A program made the position numbers and the translations under genes. This document shows positions 24,381 through 32,055 of a DNA stretch of 64,000 nt, in pieces. This DNA comes from Mycobacterium sp. AZCC_0083 (lineage in GTDB: Bacteria; Actinomycetota; Actinomycetes; Mycobacteriales; Mycobacteriaceae): assembly GCF_014202335.1 (NCBI RefSeq), contig NZ_JACHGP010000004.1, positions 381,354 through 445,353 on the forward strand, written 5' to 3'. The notes under the pieces are model-generated. The model searched no databases. It had not been told where the DNA came from and worked only from the letters and a program-made list of their open reading frames with translations. Within the stretch, counting starts at the first letter, position 1, and each line of letters opens with the position of its first letter.

Positions 24381-25283
24381 ATGTCAATTTTCCTTAACGC
24401 GGACAGCAAGGTCATCGTCCAGGGGATCACCGGCGGTGAGGGCACCAAGCACACCGCGCTGATGCTGAAGGCGGGCACGCAGGTGGTCGGCGGCGTGAAC
24501 GCGCGCAAGGCCGGAACTGAAGTGACGCACGTAGATAAAGATGGCAAGGACATCAAATTGCCGGTGTTCGCGAGCGTGGCAGAGGCCATCAAGGAGACCG
24601 GCGCCGACGTGTCGATCGCCTTCGTGCCGCCCGCCTTCTCCAAGGACGCCATCATCGAGGCCATCGACGCCGAGATCCCGCTGCTGGTCGTCATCACCGA
24701 GGGAATCCCGGTGCAGGACAGCGCTTATGCGTGGGCCTACAACGTCGACAAGGGCGAGAAGACCCGGATCATCGGGCCGAACTGTCCCGGCATCATCACG
24801 CCAGGGGAGTCGTTGGTCGGCATCACCCCGAACAACATCACCGGCAAGGGCCCGATCGGGCTGGTGTCGAAGTCCGGCACCCTGACCTACCAGATGATGT
24901 ACGAGCTGCGGGATCTCGGCTTCTCGACCGCCATCGGCATCGGCGGCGACCCGGTCATCGGCACCACCCACATCGACGCCATCGAGGCGTTCGAGAAGGA
25001 TCCCGAGACCAAGATCATCGTGATGATCGGCGAGATCGGCGGCGACGCCGAGGAGAAGGCCGCCGCCTACATCAAGGCCAACGTGTCCAAGCCGGTCGTC
25101 GGCTACGTCGCGGGCTTCACCGCGCCAGAGGGCAAGACGATGGGCCACGCCGGCGCCATCGTGTCCGACGGTGCGGGTACCGCCGAGGGCAAGAAGGAAG
25201 CACTCGAGGCTGCTGGCGTGAAGGTCGGCAAGACACCGTCCGCCACTGCCGCTCTGGCGCGGGAGCTCCTCGAGAACCTGTAA
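24381..25283 (+). CDS. sucD: Succinyl-CoA synthetase alpha subunit
   Basis: SucD binds CoA and carries the phosphohistidine of succinyl-CoA synthetase. The Rossmann start [18 protein letters not shown], the [14 protein letters not shown] loop, and the active-site His256 in [11 protein letters not shown] are intact. It has 300 residues. AAAAGGA lies about 10 nt before ATG 24381; the ATG at 24374 is out of frame. A large GC hairpin follows at 25291-25352, probably ending or stabilising the transcript. Confidence 0.97.
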   Translation: MSIFLNADSKVIVQGITGGEGTKHTALMLKAGTQVVGGVNARKAGTEVTHVDKDGKDIKLPVFASVAEAIKETGADVSIAFVPPAFSKDAIIEAIDAEIPLLVVITEGIPVQDSAYAWAYNVDKGEKTRIIGPNCPGIITPGESLVGITPNNITGKGPIGLVSKSGTLTYQMMYELRDLGFSTAIGIGGDPVIGTTHIDAIEAFEKDPETKIIVMIGEIGGDAEEKAAAYIKANVSKPVVGYVAGFTAPEGKTMGHAGAIVSDGAGTAEGKKEALEAAGVKVGKTPSATAALARELLENL

Positions 25284-25290
25284 CCCTTCC

Positions 25291-25352
25291 CGCGAGCGCG
25301 CGTGTCTGTGGGTCGACACGCCGTGTCATGCCTGCAAACGCGTGCGCTCGCG
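25291..25352. repeat. CGCGAGCGC...GCGCTCGCG hairpin after sucCD
   Basis: The left arm CGCGAGCGCGCG starts at 25291 and the right arm ACGCGTGCGCTCGCG ends at 25352. They pair imperfectly over 12-14 bp, with an inner GACAC-GCC-GTGTC stem. There is no T-run, so it is a possible factor-independent terminator of the mycobacterial type or a dispersed repeat. It resembles GCGAGCG-type intergenic elements I recall from other mycobacteria. Confidence 0.45.
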
Positions 25353-25381
25353 CGGAGTGATGTGACTACGGTCGCAGTATT

Positions 25382-25395
25382 AGGAACACGTTCCA
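25382..25395. promoter_or_regulatory. KstR-like variant dyad AGGAACACGTTCCA
   Basis: AGGAACACGTTCCA keeps the AAC-nn-GTT core of the KstR consensus and has 5-bp inverted arms (GGAAC/GTTCC). The first fixed base is A instead of T. It lies 45 bp upstream of the thiolase-like ATG. It may be a weaker KstR site or the operator of another TetR regulator. Confidence 0.45.
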
Positions 25396-25440
25396 GTTTT
25401 CGGTTAGCCTGACGAATTAACACTCGCCAGGAGGTCTGTA

Positions 25441-26976
25441 ATGCCCGTCGATCCCCGAACCCCGGTCATCGTCGGCGTCGGACAGTTCACCGAACGCATC
25501 GACGACCCCGGGTATCGGGGCATGTCATCGGTGGATCTGGCAACGGAGGCGGTACGGGCCGCGCTCGCTGATACCGGCGCCGACGTGGCGGCCGTGGCGC
25601 AGGCGATCGAGGTGTTCGCGGGGTTGCGGCAGTTCGAGATCTGCACGCCGTTCGACAAGCCACTGCTCGGGGCGTCCGACAACTACGTGCGGTCGGTCGC
25701 GAAGCGCGTCGGCGCCGATCCCGTGCGCGCCGTGCTCGAACCGATCGGAGGCAACGGCCCGCAGAAGCTCGTCACCGAGTTCGCTGGCGCGATCGCGGCA
25801 GGCGATATCGAGGTGGCGTTGATCCTAGGTTCCGAGCCGGGCTCCACCGCGAAGTACTTCGCAGACCGCGACGACAAGCCGGACTTCACCGAAAACGTCG
25901 GCGGCCAGCTCGAGGACCGTGGCTACGGCTTCGAGCGGTACATGAGCGAGTACACCGCCAAGCACGGCCTGACCGGTGCGCCAGTGCAGTACGGACTGCT
26001 CGACAACGCGCGCCGTGCCCGCTTGGGCTTGAGTGTGGGCGCCTATCGCCGTCGGATGGCGGAGCTCTTCGCGCCGTTCTCCAAAGTCGCTGCCAAGAAC
26101 CCGTTTTCGTCATCTCCGGTCGAGCGTTCGGTCGAGGAGATCGAAACCGTCACCGACGACAACCGGATGATCTGCGACCCGTACCCCCGCCTGATGGTCG
26201 CACGCGACACCGTCAATCAGGGAGCTGCCGCGGTCGTGATGTCGGTGACGGCCGCCCGTCGGCTCGGCGTGCCCGAGGAGAAGTGGGTGTATCTGCGGGG
26301 GCATGCCGATCAGACCGAGCAGGACCTCTTGGACCGCGTCGACACGAGTGTGAGCTACTCCGCGAAACAGGCTGTGGCAGAATCGCTCCGGGTTACTGGC
26401 ATCGGCATCGACGAGGTCGCGACGTTCGACCTGTACAGCTGCTTCCCGTTCCCGGTGCTCGCCGTGTGCGACGGGTTCGATCTGGCGGTCGATGACCCGC
26501 GCGGGCTCACGCTCACCGGCGGTCTGCCGTACTTCGGCGGTCCCGGCAACAGCTACTCGCTGCACGGGATTGCCGAGACCGTGGCTGAAATGCGTGAGAG
26601 GCCAGGGAAGTTCGGTCTGGTCGGAGCCAACGGCGGTGTCATGAGCAAGTATTCGGTCGGGGTGTACTCGACGGAACCCGCCGACTGGACGCCGGACCGC
26701 AGCAAGGAACTGCAAGACGGCATCGCCGCGCTGCCGAAGGTCGCGGTCACTCGTAACGCCGACGGGCCGGCCACGATCGAAACCTATTCGGTGCGCTACG
26801 ACTGGCCCGTGACGACTGGAGTCATCATCGGCAGGCTCGACGCCGACGGCAGTAGGTTCATGGCCCTTTCCGAGGACGAGGACCTGGTGGCGTTGGTGAC
26901 CGGCGGAGACCCCATCGGCGCCCACATCGCGGTGAAGTCGACCGAGGACGGCATCAACCGCGCCACCCTTGGCTGA
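25441..26976 (+). CDS. Thiolase-like (acetyl-CoA acetyltransferase family) protein
   Basis: This 511-residue protein has the thiolase fold: VIVGVGQFTERIDDPGYRGMSSVDLATEAV opens the first half (given here as one stretch in two overlapping parts, residues 9-38), and the second half contains GLTLTGGLPYFGGPGNSYSLH. The usual nucleophilic Cys motif (NRxCxSG) is replaced by EPIGGNGPQKLV, so a classical ping-pong thiolysis is unlikely. The C-terminal 100 residues (TIETYSVRYDWPVTTGVIIG onward) form an OB-fold-like addition seen in thiolase-like proteins of mycobacteria such as Rv0914c. ATG 25441 follows a strong AGGAGG. A KstR-like dyad lies upstream, suggesting a lipid or steroid role. Confidence 0.8.
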   Translation: MPVDPRTPVIVGVGQFTERIDDPGYRGMSSVDLATEAVRAALADTGADVAAVAQAIEVFAGLRQFEICTPFDKPLLGASDNYVRSVAKRVGADPVRAVLEPIGGNGPQKLVTEFAGAIAAGDIEVALILGSEPGSTAKYFADRDDKPDFTENVGGQLEDRGYGFERYMSEYTAKHGLTGAPVQYGLLDNARRARLGLSVGAYRRRMAELFAPFSKVAAKNPFSSSPVERSVEEIETVTDDNRMICDPYPRLMVARDTVNQGAAAVVMSVTAARRLGVPEEKWVYLRGHADQTEQDLLDRVDTSVSYSAKQAVAESLRVTGIGIDEVATFDLYSCFPFPVLAVCDGFDLAVDDPRGLTLTGGLPYFGGPGNSYSLHGIAETVAEMRERPGKFGLVGANGGVMSKYSVGVYSTEPADWTPDRSKELQDGIAALPKVAVTRNADGPATIETYSVRYDWPVTTGVIIGRLDADGSRFMALSEDEDLVALVTGGDPIGAHIAVKSTEDGINRATLG

Positions 26977-26982
26977 GCGCAA

Positions 26983-27120
26983 TCACTTTGAACGGCGTCG
27001 CGACACACGGCCCTTGGACTCGAAACGCAGGCGGTATCCATCCTCGTCACGCTTGGTGCGGCGACGGTTGCCGTGACGATCGTCGAAGATCTGGACGATG
27101 AGTGGGCTGATGCTGGGCAT
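26983..27120 (-). CDS. Small basic protein, 45 residues
   Basis: An unreported small gene reads MPSISPLIVQIFDDRHGN onward and ends GRVSRRRSK. ATG 27118-27120 follows AAAGGA at 7-nt spacing, and most codons end in G or C as in real genes here. The N-terminal half is mildly hydrophobic and the C-terminal half is strongly basic (many Arg and Lys), suggesting nucleic-acid or anionic-membrane binding. It is convergent with the thiolase-like gene (6-bp gap). A 12-bp perfect palindrome GTAGTCGACTAC sits upstream at 27200-27211. I do not recognise a family. Confidence 0.62.
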   Translation of the reverse strand: MPSISPLIVQIFDDRHGNRRRTKRDEDGYRLRFESKGRVSRRRSK

Positions 27121-27241
27121 GACATGTCCTTTCAGGTCATCCGCTGAGGGTGAATCCTCATGCCCTGAACTGTGATCGCCAGAACTGATCCGATCACGCG
27201 TAGTCGACTACCCGACTATCTCGGCAAAGCTCGGGGTTGAC

Positions 27242-27721
27242 TTAGAAGGCCCAACTGCCCGACGGTTGCAGAACGAAGCCGTGCTTGTTGTCCGCGTCGA
27301 TGCATGCGACCAGACCGCCGTCGCCGACGGCGCAGGTTCCGTTCTTCGTCACCAGTTTCTTGCCAGGCTGTATGGGCCTGGCCAACGACGTCGCGCATGC
27401 GTCATCGGAGTCCTCGAGTACGTACGGCGCATCAGTGGCCGCCGGGTCAGCCTTGTGGGCCCAGGCGCAGCCACCCTGCGAAGCAGGCATGCCGGGAATC
27501 ACGCCGCTGCAGACAGTTACCGCGTGCGGGCCGAAATCGAGTACACAGTCGATCTGATTTGGGCTCACGAACGATGTGCCCGAGACGTGATAGTCCTGGG
27601 GATCGACGGGGGTGAACGCGCTGAGGTCGGGGAAGTTCGCGGGTGGGGCCGCCGTCTTCGGATGAGACGAGCAGGCCGCGAGTCCGAGCAATAGAACGGT
27701 CAGCCATTGCGCCGCACGCAT
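27242..27721 (-). CDS. Cys-rich lipoprotein, paralogue A of the exported array
   Basis: This 159-residue predicted lipoprotein has an N-terminus RAAQWLTVLLLGLAACSS with lipobox LAAC (Cys17). The mature part starts with a Pro-rich linker, FPDLSAFTPVD, six further Cys (in IDC, TVC, GGC, DAC, GTC, VAC) that could form three disulfides, and the array signature NKHGFVLQPSGSWAF at the C-terminus. The ATG overlaps the stop of paralogue B (TGATG), so translation is coupled. It is the last gene of the operon that begins with the EspC-like gene at 31059. Function unknown. Confidence 0.75.
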   Translation of the reverse strand: MRAAQWLTVLLLGLAACSSHPKTAAPPANFPDLSAFTPVDPQDYHVSGTSFVSPNQIDCVLDFGPHAVTVCSGVIPGMPASQGGCAWAHKADPAATDAPYVLEDSDDACATSLARPIQPGKKLVTKNGTCAVGDGGLVACIDADNKHGFVLQPSGSWAF

Positions 27722-28248
27722 CAGAAGACCCAGCTGCCGGATGGCTGCAGGACGAAGCCGTGATCGTTCTGGATACATGCGGTGAGCCGCCCTTCGCCCA
27801 CGACGCACGTGGTCGTGTAGTTGGTGGTGAACGTCAGTTTCTGGCCGACTCCGGGCGGGTCGTCGGTTGTTGGACCGCAGTCCTCACTGGCGGCCTCGAA
27901 TCTGAAAGGTAAAGAGCGAGTTTCTTCTTCGTAGGTCTGGAGCACGGTTGCGCGCGCGCCGTACTGACTGGGCGGCAAACCAGGCAATGAGCCAGTGCAC
28001 CGCGTGACGCTGCCCATAATGCAGTTGAGGCCGTCGGGTGTACGAAAGAAGGTGTATCCGCTAGCCCATCGCACCGGACGTGAGAAGTGGAGATTGGCGG
28101 GTGCGTCTGTGAATGCGTTGAGGTCGGGGAAGCCGGCTGGCTCTGCCGTGGCGATGGGGGGCGACGCGGCTGCGGCCGAGGCTACGAATGCAGTCGCCGC
28201 GAGTACACGCAATGTGGTCATCGTTAAGTGGCTGCTGCTCAAGAACAT
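27721..28248 (-). CDS. Sec-exported protein, paralogue B of the exported array
   Basis: This protein of up to 175 residues has a Sec signal (TLRVLAATAFVASAAAASPP, cleavage near ATA before EPAGFPDL). It shares FPDLNAFTDAPANLHFSRP and the C-terminal signature NDHGFVLQPSGSWVF with paralogue D. It has only five Cys: the third conserved Cys is replaced in the PSQYGARATV segment. The start is uncertain; ATG 28248 or ATG 28221 are both possible, and alignment with D also favours TTG 28242. It follows a 39-bp remnant of a lipoprotein start (28257-28295). Confidence 0.68.
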   Translation of the reverse strand: MFLSSSHLTMTTLRVLAATAFVASAAAASPPIATAEPAGFPDLNAFTDAPANLHFSRPVRWASGYTFFRTPDGLNCIMGSVTRCTGSLPGLPPSQYGARATVLQTYEEETRSLPFRFEAASEDCGPTTDDPPGVGQKLTFTTNYTTTCVVGEGRLTACIQNDHGFVLQPSGSWVF

Positions 28249-28256
28249 TTGTGTGC

Positions 28257-28295
28257 TTAAGGCGCCCGAACGCTCAGCCATTGCGCCGCGAGCAT
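28257..28295 (-). pseudogene. 12-codon remnant of a lipoprotein gene start
   Basis: Directly overlapping the stop of paralogue C (TGATG) an ATG opens MLAAQWLSVRAP and then TAA. It is nearly identical to the start of paralogue A (MRAAQWLTVLLL), including the DNA GCGGCGCAATGGCTGA. It looks like the scar of an unequal crossover that duplicated the two-gene unit. It may now act only as a translational relay. Confidence 0.6.
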
Positions 28296-28780
28296 CAGAA
28301 GGCCCAACTGCCGGACGGTTGCAGGACGAAGCCGTGCTTGTTATCGGTGTCGATACATGCGATCAATCCAGCGTCACCGATCGCGCATGTGCTGTTCTTC
28401 GTGGTCAACTTTCTGCCGGTAGTGATGTGAGGGCGCCTCGACGATGCGCACTCGGCGCCAGAGTGCTGAAACACGTACGGTGCGTTGCTCGTGGCTGGAT
28501 CGGCCTTGTGCACCAAGACGCAGCCGCTTCCCTGCACAGAACTGGGAACGCCCGCAATGCTGCCGTTGCACACCGTGATTTCATGCGGCCCGAAATCGAG
28601 TACACAGCTGACTTCATTCGGGGCGGTGAAAGCCGTTCCGCTCTGGGTGAAGTTGGCTGACGTTTCCTCTGTAAAGGAGCTCAGGTCAGGGAAGTTTGCG
28701 GGCGGAGTCGCCGTCTTCGGTGCCGCGGAGCAGGCGGTTGGCCCGAGCATCAGAACGGTCAGCAATTGCGCCACACGCAT
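28295..28780 (-). CDS. Cys-rich lipoprotein, paralogue C of the exported array
   Basis: This 161-residue predicted lipoprotein starts RVAQLLTVLMLGPTACSA with a slightly unusual lipobox (PTAC, Cys17). It has FPDLSSFTEETSANF, the same six mature Cys positions as paralogue A (VSC, TVC, GSGC, AEC, STC, IAC), and ends NKHGFVLQPSGSWAF. The ATG overlaps the stop of paralogue D by one base (TGATG). Clearly a duplicate of A. Function unknown. Confidence 0.74.
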   Translation of the reverse strand: MRVAQLLTVLMLGPTACSAAPKTATPPANFPDLSSFTEETSANFTQSGTAFTAPNEVSCVLDFGPHEITVCNGSIAGVPSSVQGSGCVLVHKADPATSNAPYVFQHSGAECASSRRPHITTGRKLTTKNSTCAIGDAGLIACIDTDNKHGFVLQPSGSWAF

Positions 28781-29298
28781 CAGAAGACCCAGCTGCCGGA
28801 CGGTTGCAACACGAAGCCGTGATCGTTCTGAATGCACGCGATGAGCCGCCCCTCGCCGACGACGCACGTGGTGCCGAAGGCAGTGTTGGTTAGCTTCTGT
28901 CCGGAGCCCAGCAGCGCGTCCGTAGTGGGTACGCATTGTCCGTCGTTGGAACCGAATGCGAAAGGCTGCGTTGCCGCGTCCCCGTCGCGCTGCACCGAAT
29001 CGCAAGCTCCCGGGTTATCGGGACGCCCTGGGAATTCGCCCGTGCACCAGGACGAGCCACCGATGGCGCAGTTGATGCCGTCGGGCGTGGTGAAGAACAG
29101 ATACCCGTTCGCCCAGCGCTCTGCATACGAGAAGGGCCGGGTGTAGTGCCCGGGGTCGGCGTCAGTGAACCGGGTCAGGTCGGGGAAACCGATTGGTTGT
29201 GCAGCCGCCGAGGGTAGTGATACGACTCCAGCCGAGGCGACGAATGCAGTCGTCGCGAGTGCCTGCAACGCGGCCATTCGCAAGTGGTTGCCGCTCAA
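28780..29298 (-). CDS. Sec-exported protein, paralogue D of the exported array
   Basis: This 172-residue protein has a Sec signal (AALQALATTAFVASAGVVSL, then PSAAA before QPIGFPDL) and the array's shared layout: FPDLTRFTDADPGHYTRP, six Cys, and the C-terminal NDHGFVLQPSGSWVF. TTG 29298 is the probable start, with GAAGGG upstream; ATG 29277 is an alternative without a site. It starts 18 bp after the large WxG-bearing gene and is co-transcribed with it. Aromatic-rich YAERWANGYLFFTTPDG suggests a compact beta fold. Confidence 0.74.
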   Translation of the reverse strand: MSGNHLRMAALQALATTAFVASAGVVSLPSAAAQPIGFPDLTRFTDADPGHYTRPFSYAERWANGYLFFTTPDGINCAIGGSSWCTGEFPGRPDNPGACDSVQRDGDAATQPFAFGSNDGQCVPTTDALLGSGQKLTNTAFGTTCVVGEGRLIACIQNDHGFVLQPSGSWVF

Positions 29299-29316
29299 TG
29301 GAATTCGTGCCCTTCG

Positions 29317-30756
29317 TTAGTGTTGGACGGTGATGTTGGTTTGGTAGGTCTTGGGGTTGTACGGCATCGTCGGCTGCTCCTGTGTCGGAACCCATCCCGG
29401 CGGTTTCTCCCAGGTGCTCACCCGAAGTTGAACGGATTCCTGACCGGTCACTGGGTCGTACACGGTGTCGATGGCCGTCGGGCCGTAGGGGGCTGCGCCC
29501 CCGGGCCAGCCTTGCCCTGGCGGGAAGAGCGGTGTCGCCTGGGCGGTCAGGAGACCCTCCGGTGTCGAGGCCGTGATAGCGCCCATCGGCTGGTCTCCAG
29601 GGACGTTCTGGTTGAAGTTGTCCGAACCGACGAGCATGAAGCCGCCGCCCTTGAGCGCGACGAGTTGATTCTCGCGATCGCCGGGCAAGCCCTGGATCTC
29701 GCCCTGCGGTTTGAGCGTCTGCATCCACGCATTGGGGTTGGCAGGGTCGATCGGGTCGGACATGTACAGCATTCTCGTCCGGTCCCCTGGATGCGGGCCG
29801 GTGTTTCCAACGATGATCATGCGGTTGGTCTTCGGGTCGTAGACGCCGCTGGCCTGAGAGATCCCGGGCAGGATGCCGATGCTCTTCGATGGATCGTTCA
29901 TGTCGACGACGGTGGTGTCGGGAGTGGCGTACTCGGGGTTCTTCGAACCATCGGGTAACTCGTACGGAACTTCGCTGTAGAGCGCGTACTGCTTGCCGTC
30001 GGGACCGACGATGGTCCCCGTCGGTAGCGGTCGCGTGCCCTTGGGAACTTCAAGAGGGTTTCGCTGACCGTTGAGCGTCGGATAGTCGGTGCGCCCGTCG
30101 CCGCTGATCTCGATGCCAGTGCCAGGAATCGTGACGTTCAAGTCGCCCTGTGTACCATCCGGCCTCAATGGCGTTGGGCCCCCGACGATTCGCGGATCGG
30201 GCGATGGTCCTGCGCCGGGCACCCCGCCCTTGCCGCCCTCCATGTCGAACTCCTGAAGGGTGTGGGCGACGGCGTCGAGTTCAGTGGCGACCTTCTCATC
30301 GGTCTGGGCGAGCATCATCGCCTTGGCGCGGATGTCAGCTTGAAAGTGCGCGGCGGCAAGCATTCTCACGACCGCCAGTGGCGCGCCGAAGATCGGGAGC
30401 ATGCGGTCGGTGACGGTGAGGTCTTCGGCGACCGCGAAGAACTGCTCGACGGCGTTCTGTATGGCGGCGACTGCGGCGCGTTTCGCGGCATCGATCGCAT
30501 CAGCCCCCGCGTTGGCGATCTTCTCTGCCTTCTTGAGAAGGTCGAGGGCGCCGCGGATCTTGACGAGATTCTCGAATAGTTTGGCGCTGGCTCGATCCGC
30601 CGCCGCGCCGGTCCACGGGGCTTGATCGACCGCATGCTGGGCTTGTGTGTAGAGCTGTTCGGTGAGGTTGGCTTGGCGCTCCCAGCCCAAAGCAGCGGAC
30701 TTCAAGTGCCCCGTCGTCCACCCCTCGATACGCGAGCGAGTCGGCGTCTCGACCAT
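29317..30756 (-). CDS. Large type VII secretion substrate-like protein with WxG N-terminus
   Basis: This is a 479-residue protein. Residues 1-165 are helical and alanine-rich with a WxG motif (APWTGAAADRA, W48-G50), like the hairpin of WXG100 and related type VII substrates. A Pro/Gly linker (GGVPGAGPSPDPRIVGGP) leads to a C-terminal half of about 270 residues rich in beta-turn motifs (VYDPKTNRMIIVGN, LVALKGGGFMLVGSDNF, TVYDPVTGQESVQLRV), consistent with a beta-propeller or sialidase-like fold. There is no Sec signal. It is preceded at 9 bp by the EspC-like partner and followed by four exported Cys-rich paralogues. An effector or cell-surface enzyme is a fair guess, not shown. Confidence 0.7.
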   Translation of the reverse strand: MVETPTRSRIEGWTTGHLKSAALGWERQANLTEQLYTQAQHAVDQAPWTGAAADRASAKLFENLVKIRGALDLLKKAEKIANAGADAIDAAKRAAVAAIQNAVEQFFAVAEDLTVTDRMLPIFGAPLAVVRMLAAAHFQADIRAKAMMLAQTDEKVATELDAVAHTLQEFDMEGGKGGVPGAGPSPDPRIVGGPTPLRPDGTQGDLNVTIPGTGIEISGDGRTDYPTLNGQRNPLEVPKGTRPLPTGTIVGPDGKQYALYSEVPYELPDGSKNPEYATPDTTVVDMNDPSKSIGILPGISQASGVYDPKTNRMIIVGNTGPHPGDRTRMLYMSDPIDPANPNAWMQTLKPQGEIQGLPGDRENQLVALKGGGFMLVGSDNFNQNVPGDQPMGAITASTPEGLLTAQATPLFPPGQGWPGGAAPYGPTAIDTVYDPVTGQESVQLRVSTWEKPPGWVPTQEQPTMPYNPKTYQTNITVQH

Positions 30757-30765
30757 TCCGCGTGC

Positions 30766-31059
30766 CTATTTCGGAGGCAGCATTTTGTCGATCTGGTTGG
30801 CTTCAGCAGTGTCGATCGCGGCGTAGAAACGCGCGGCGCGCGCAATGTCCTCGCCGAACACTCGGAGGTTGGCGGCGCATTCGCCGGCGACGTGGTTGGC
30901 GGCGGCGGTGACGGCGACCGTCGCAGGCCCGGTCGGTTGCGCGACGGGCGGTTGCCACTCGTGGGTGATGCCTCCGCTGGTCAACTGGTCGCTCAAACCG
31001 TTGAGCTGGCGGGCGACCGCCTCCAGCGCAGCCGTGTCGACCTTCAAGTCCCCAGTCAC
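30766..31059 (-). CDS. EspC-like (PF10824-type) type VII secretion protein
   Basis: This 97-residue helical protein fits the ESX-associated EspC family: VDTAALEAVARQLNGLSDQL forms the first helix, and NHVAGECAANLRVFGEDIARAAR the second. At residues 79-83 it carries YAAID, matching the YxxxD/E export signal of type VII substrates. The partner just downstream has the WxG turn, so the two may fold as a heterodimer. GTG 31059 is the start; the ribosome-binding site is weak. It is the first gene of the six-gene operon. Confidence 0.75.
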   Translation of the reverse strand: MTGDLKVDTAALEAVARQLNGLSDQLTSGGITHEWQPPVAQPTGPATVAVTAAANHVAGECAANLRVFGEDIARAARFYAAIDTAEANQIDKMLPPK

Positions 31060-31183
31060 GATGACAACGTTAGTGCAGGCGAGGCGGGGTGACGGGCGCC
31101 AATTCGTGAGCGTCGAAATCTGCGCGAGGGTCGCGAGTTCGCCGCGGCCACAACCCTGAGGCAGATGTCGACGAAAGAAAGCC

Positions 31184-32032
31184 TTAGACCAACGCGGCGA
31201 GCTTGCCCGCCAATCGCTCCACGTAACCGGTGACCTCGGCTTCCGACTTGTCGGGCAGCCCGAACAACACCTCGGTGACGCCGAGATCGGCCCAGCGGGC
31301 CAGCTTGTCCGGATCGGGCTTGAAGTCCAGCGCGACGATCTGGGGTGCGCCGTCGCGGCCTGCCGCGGCCCAGGTGTCCTGCAGCAGCTTCACGGGTGCG
31401 TCGATGTCGAAGTCGCGTGGCGTGGTGATCCAGCCGTCGGCGCTCTTGGCGATCCACTTGAAGTTCTTCTCGTTGCCTGCCGCGCCGACGAGCACCGGGA
31501 TGGGCGACTGCACCGGCTTGGGCCAGGCCCAACTGGGACCGAACTTGACGAACTCGCCGTCGTATTCGGCCTCTTCCTGAGTCCACAGGGCGCGCATGGC
31601 CTCGAGGTACTCGCGCAGCATCGTGCGGCGACGGGCCGGCGGCACATTGTGGTCGGTGAGCTCGTCGGTGTTCCAGCCGAATCCGACACCGAGGCTGACC
31701 CGCCCACCGGACAGGTGATCGAGCGTGGCGATCGACTTGGCCAGCGTGATGCAGTCGTGCTCGACGGGCAGGGCGACCGCGGTGGACAGTCGCACGCGCG
31801 TGGTCACCGCTGCCGCGCCACCCAACGAGACCCACGGGTCCAGCGTGCGCATGTAGCGGTCGTCGGGCAGGGACTCGTCGCCGGTGGTCGGGTGCGCTGC
31901 CTCCCGCTTGATCGGGATGTGGGTGTGTTCGGGCACGTAGAAGGTGTGAAACCCATGATCGTCGGCAAGTTTCGCGGCGGCCGCCGGCGCGATACCGCGG
32001 TCACTGGTGAAAAGTACGAGCCCGTAGTCCAT
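31184..32032 (-). CDS. LLM-class F420-dependent oxidoreductase (Rv0953c-like)
   Basis: This 282-residue luciferase-like oxidoreductase has MDYGLVLFTSDRGIAPAAAA, the loop HLSGGRVSLGVGFGWNTDEL, SPIPVLVGAAGNEKNFKW and LGVTEVLFGLPDKSEAEV. The second motif is typical of F420-binding family members. ATG 32032 is the start because it places the first beta strand at the N-terminus. A KstR-type operator lies 9 bp upstream. In the conserved backbone this is the Rv0953c position. It is one of several F420- or FMN-type oxidoreductases in the window. Substrate unknown. Confidence 0.88.
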   Translation of the reverse strand: MDYGLVLFTSDRGIAPAAAAKLADDHGFHTFYVPEHTHIPIKREAAHPTTGDESLPDDRYMRTLDPWVSLGGAAAVTTRVRLSTAVALPVEHDCITLAKSIATLDHLSGGRVSLGVGFGWNTDELTDHNVPPARRRTMLREYLEAMRALWTQEEAEYDGEFVKFGPSWAWPKPVQSPIPVLVGAAGNEKNFKWIAKSADGWITTPRDFDIDAPVKLLQDTWAAAGRDGAPQIVALDFKPDPDKLARWADLGVTEVLFGLPDKSEAEVTGYVERLAGKLAALV

Positions 32033-32041
32033 AGTCAGAAT

Positions 32042-32055
32042 TAGAACGTGTTCTA
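32042..32055. promoter_or_regulatory. KstR-type operator, TAGAACGTGTTCTA
   Basis: TAGAACGTGTTCTA matches the KstR consensus TnnAACnnGTTnnA at all fixed bases and has 6-bp inverted arms. It lies 9 bp upstream of the LLM oxidoreductase ATG and 105 bp before the divergent membrane-protein gene. It is the same motif, on the opposite orientation of the centre, as at 1735-1748. Confidence 0.75.

Noticed and set aside
23206..24387. Long minus-strand frame opposite sucC
   Set aside because: It is a mirror of the sucC codons; sucC is certain from its motifs.
29317..30756. PE or PPE protein
   Set aside because: The N-terminus lacks the PE and PPE sequence motifs; the WxG turn and EspC-like partner fit another type VII class better.
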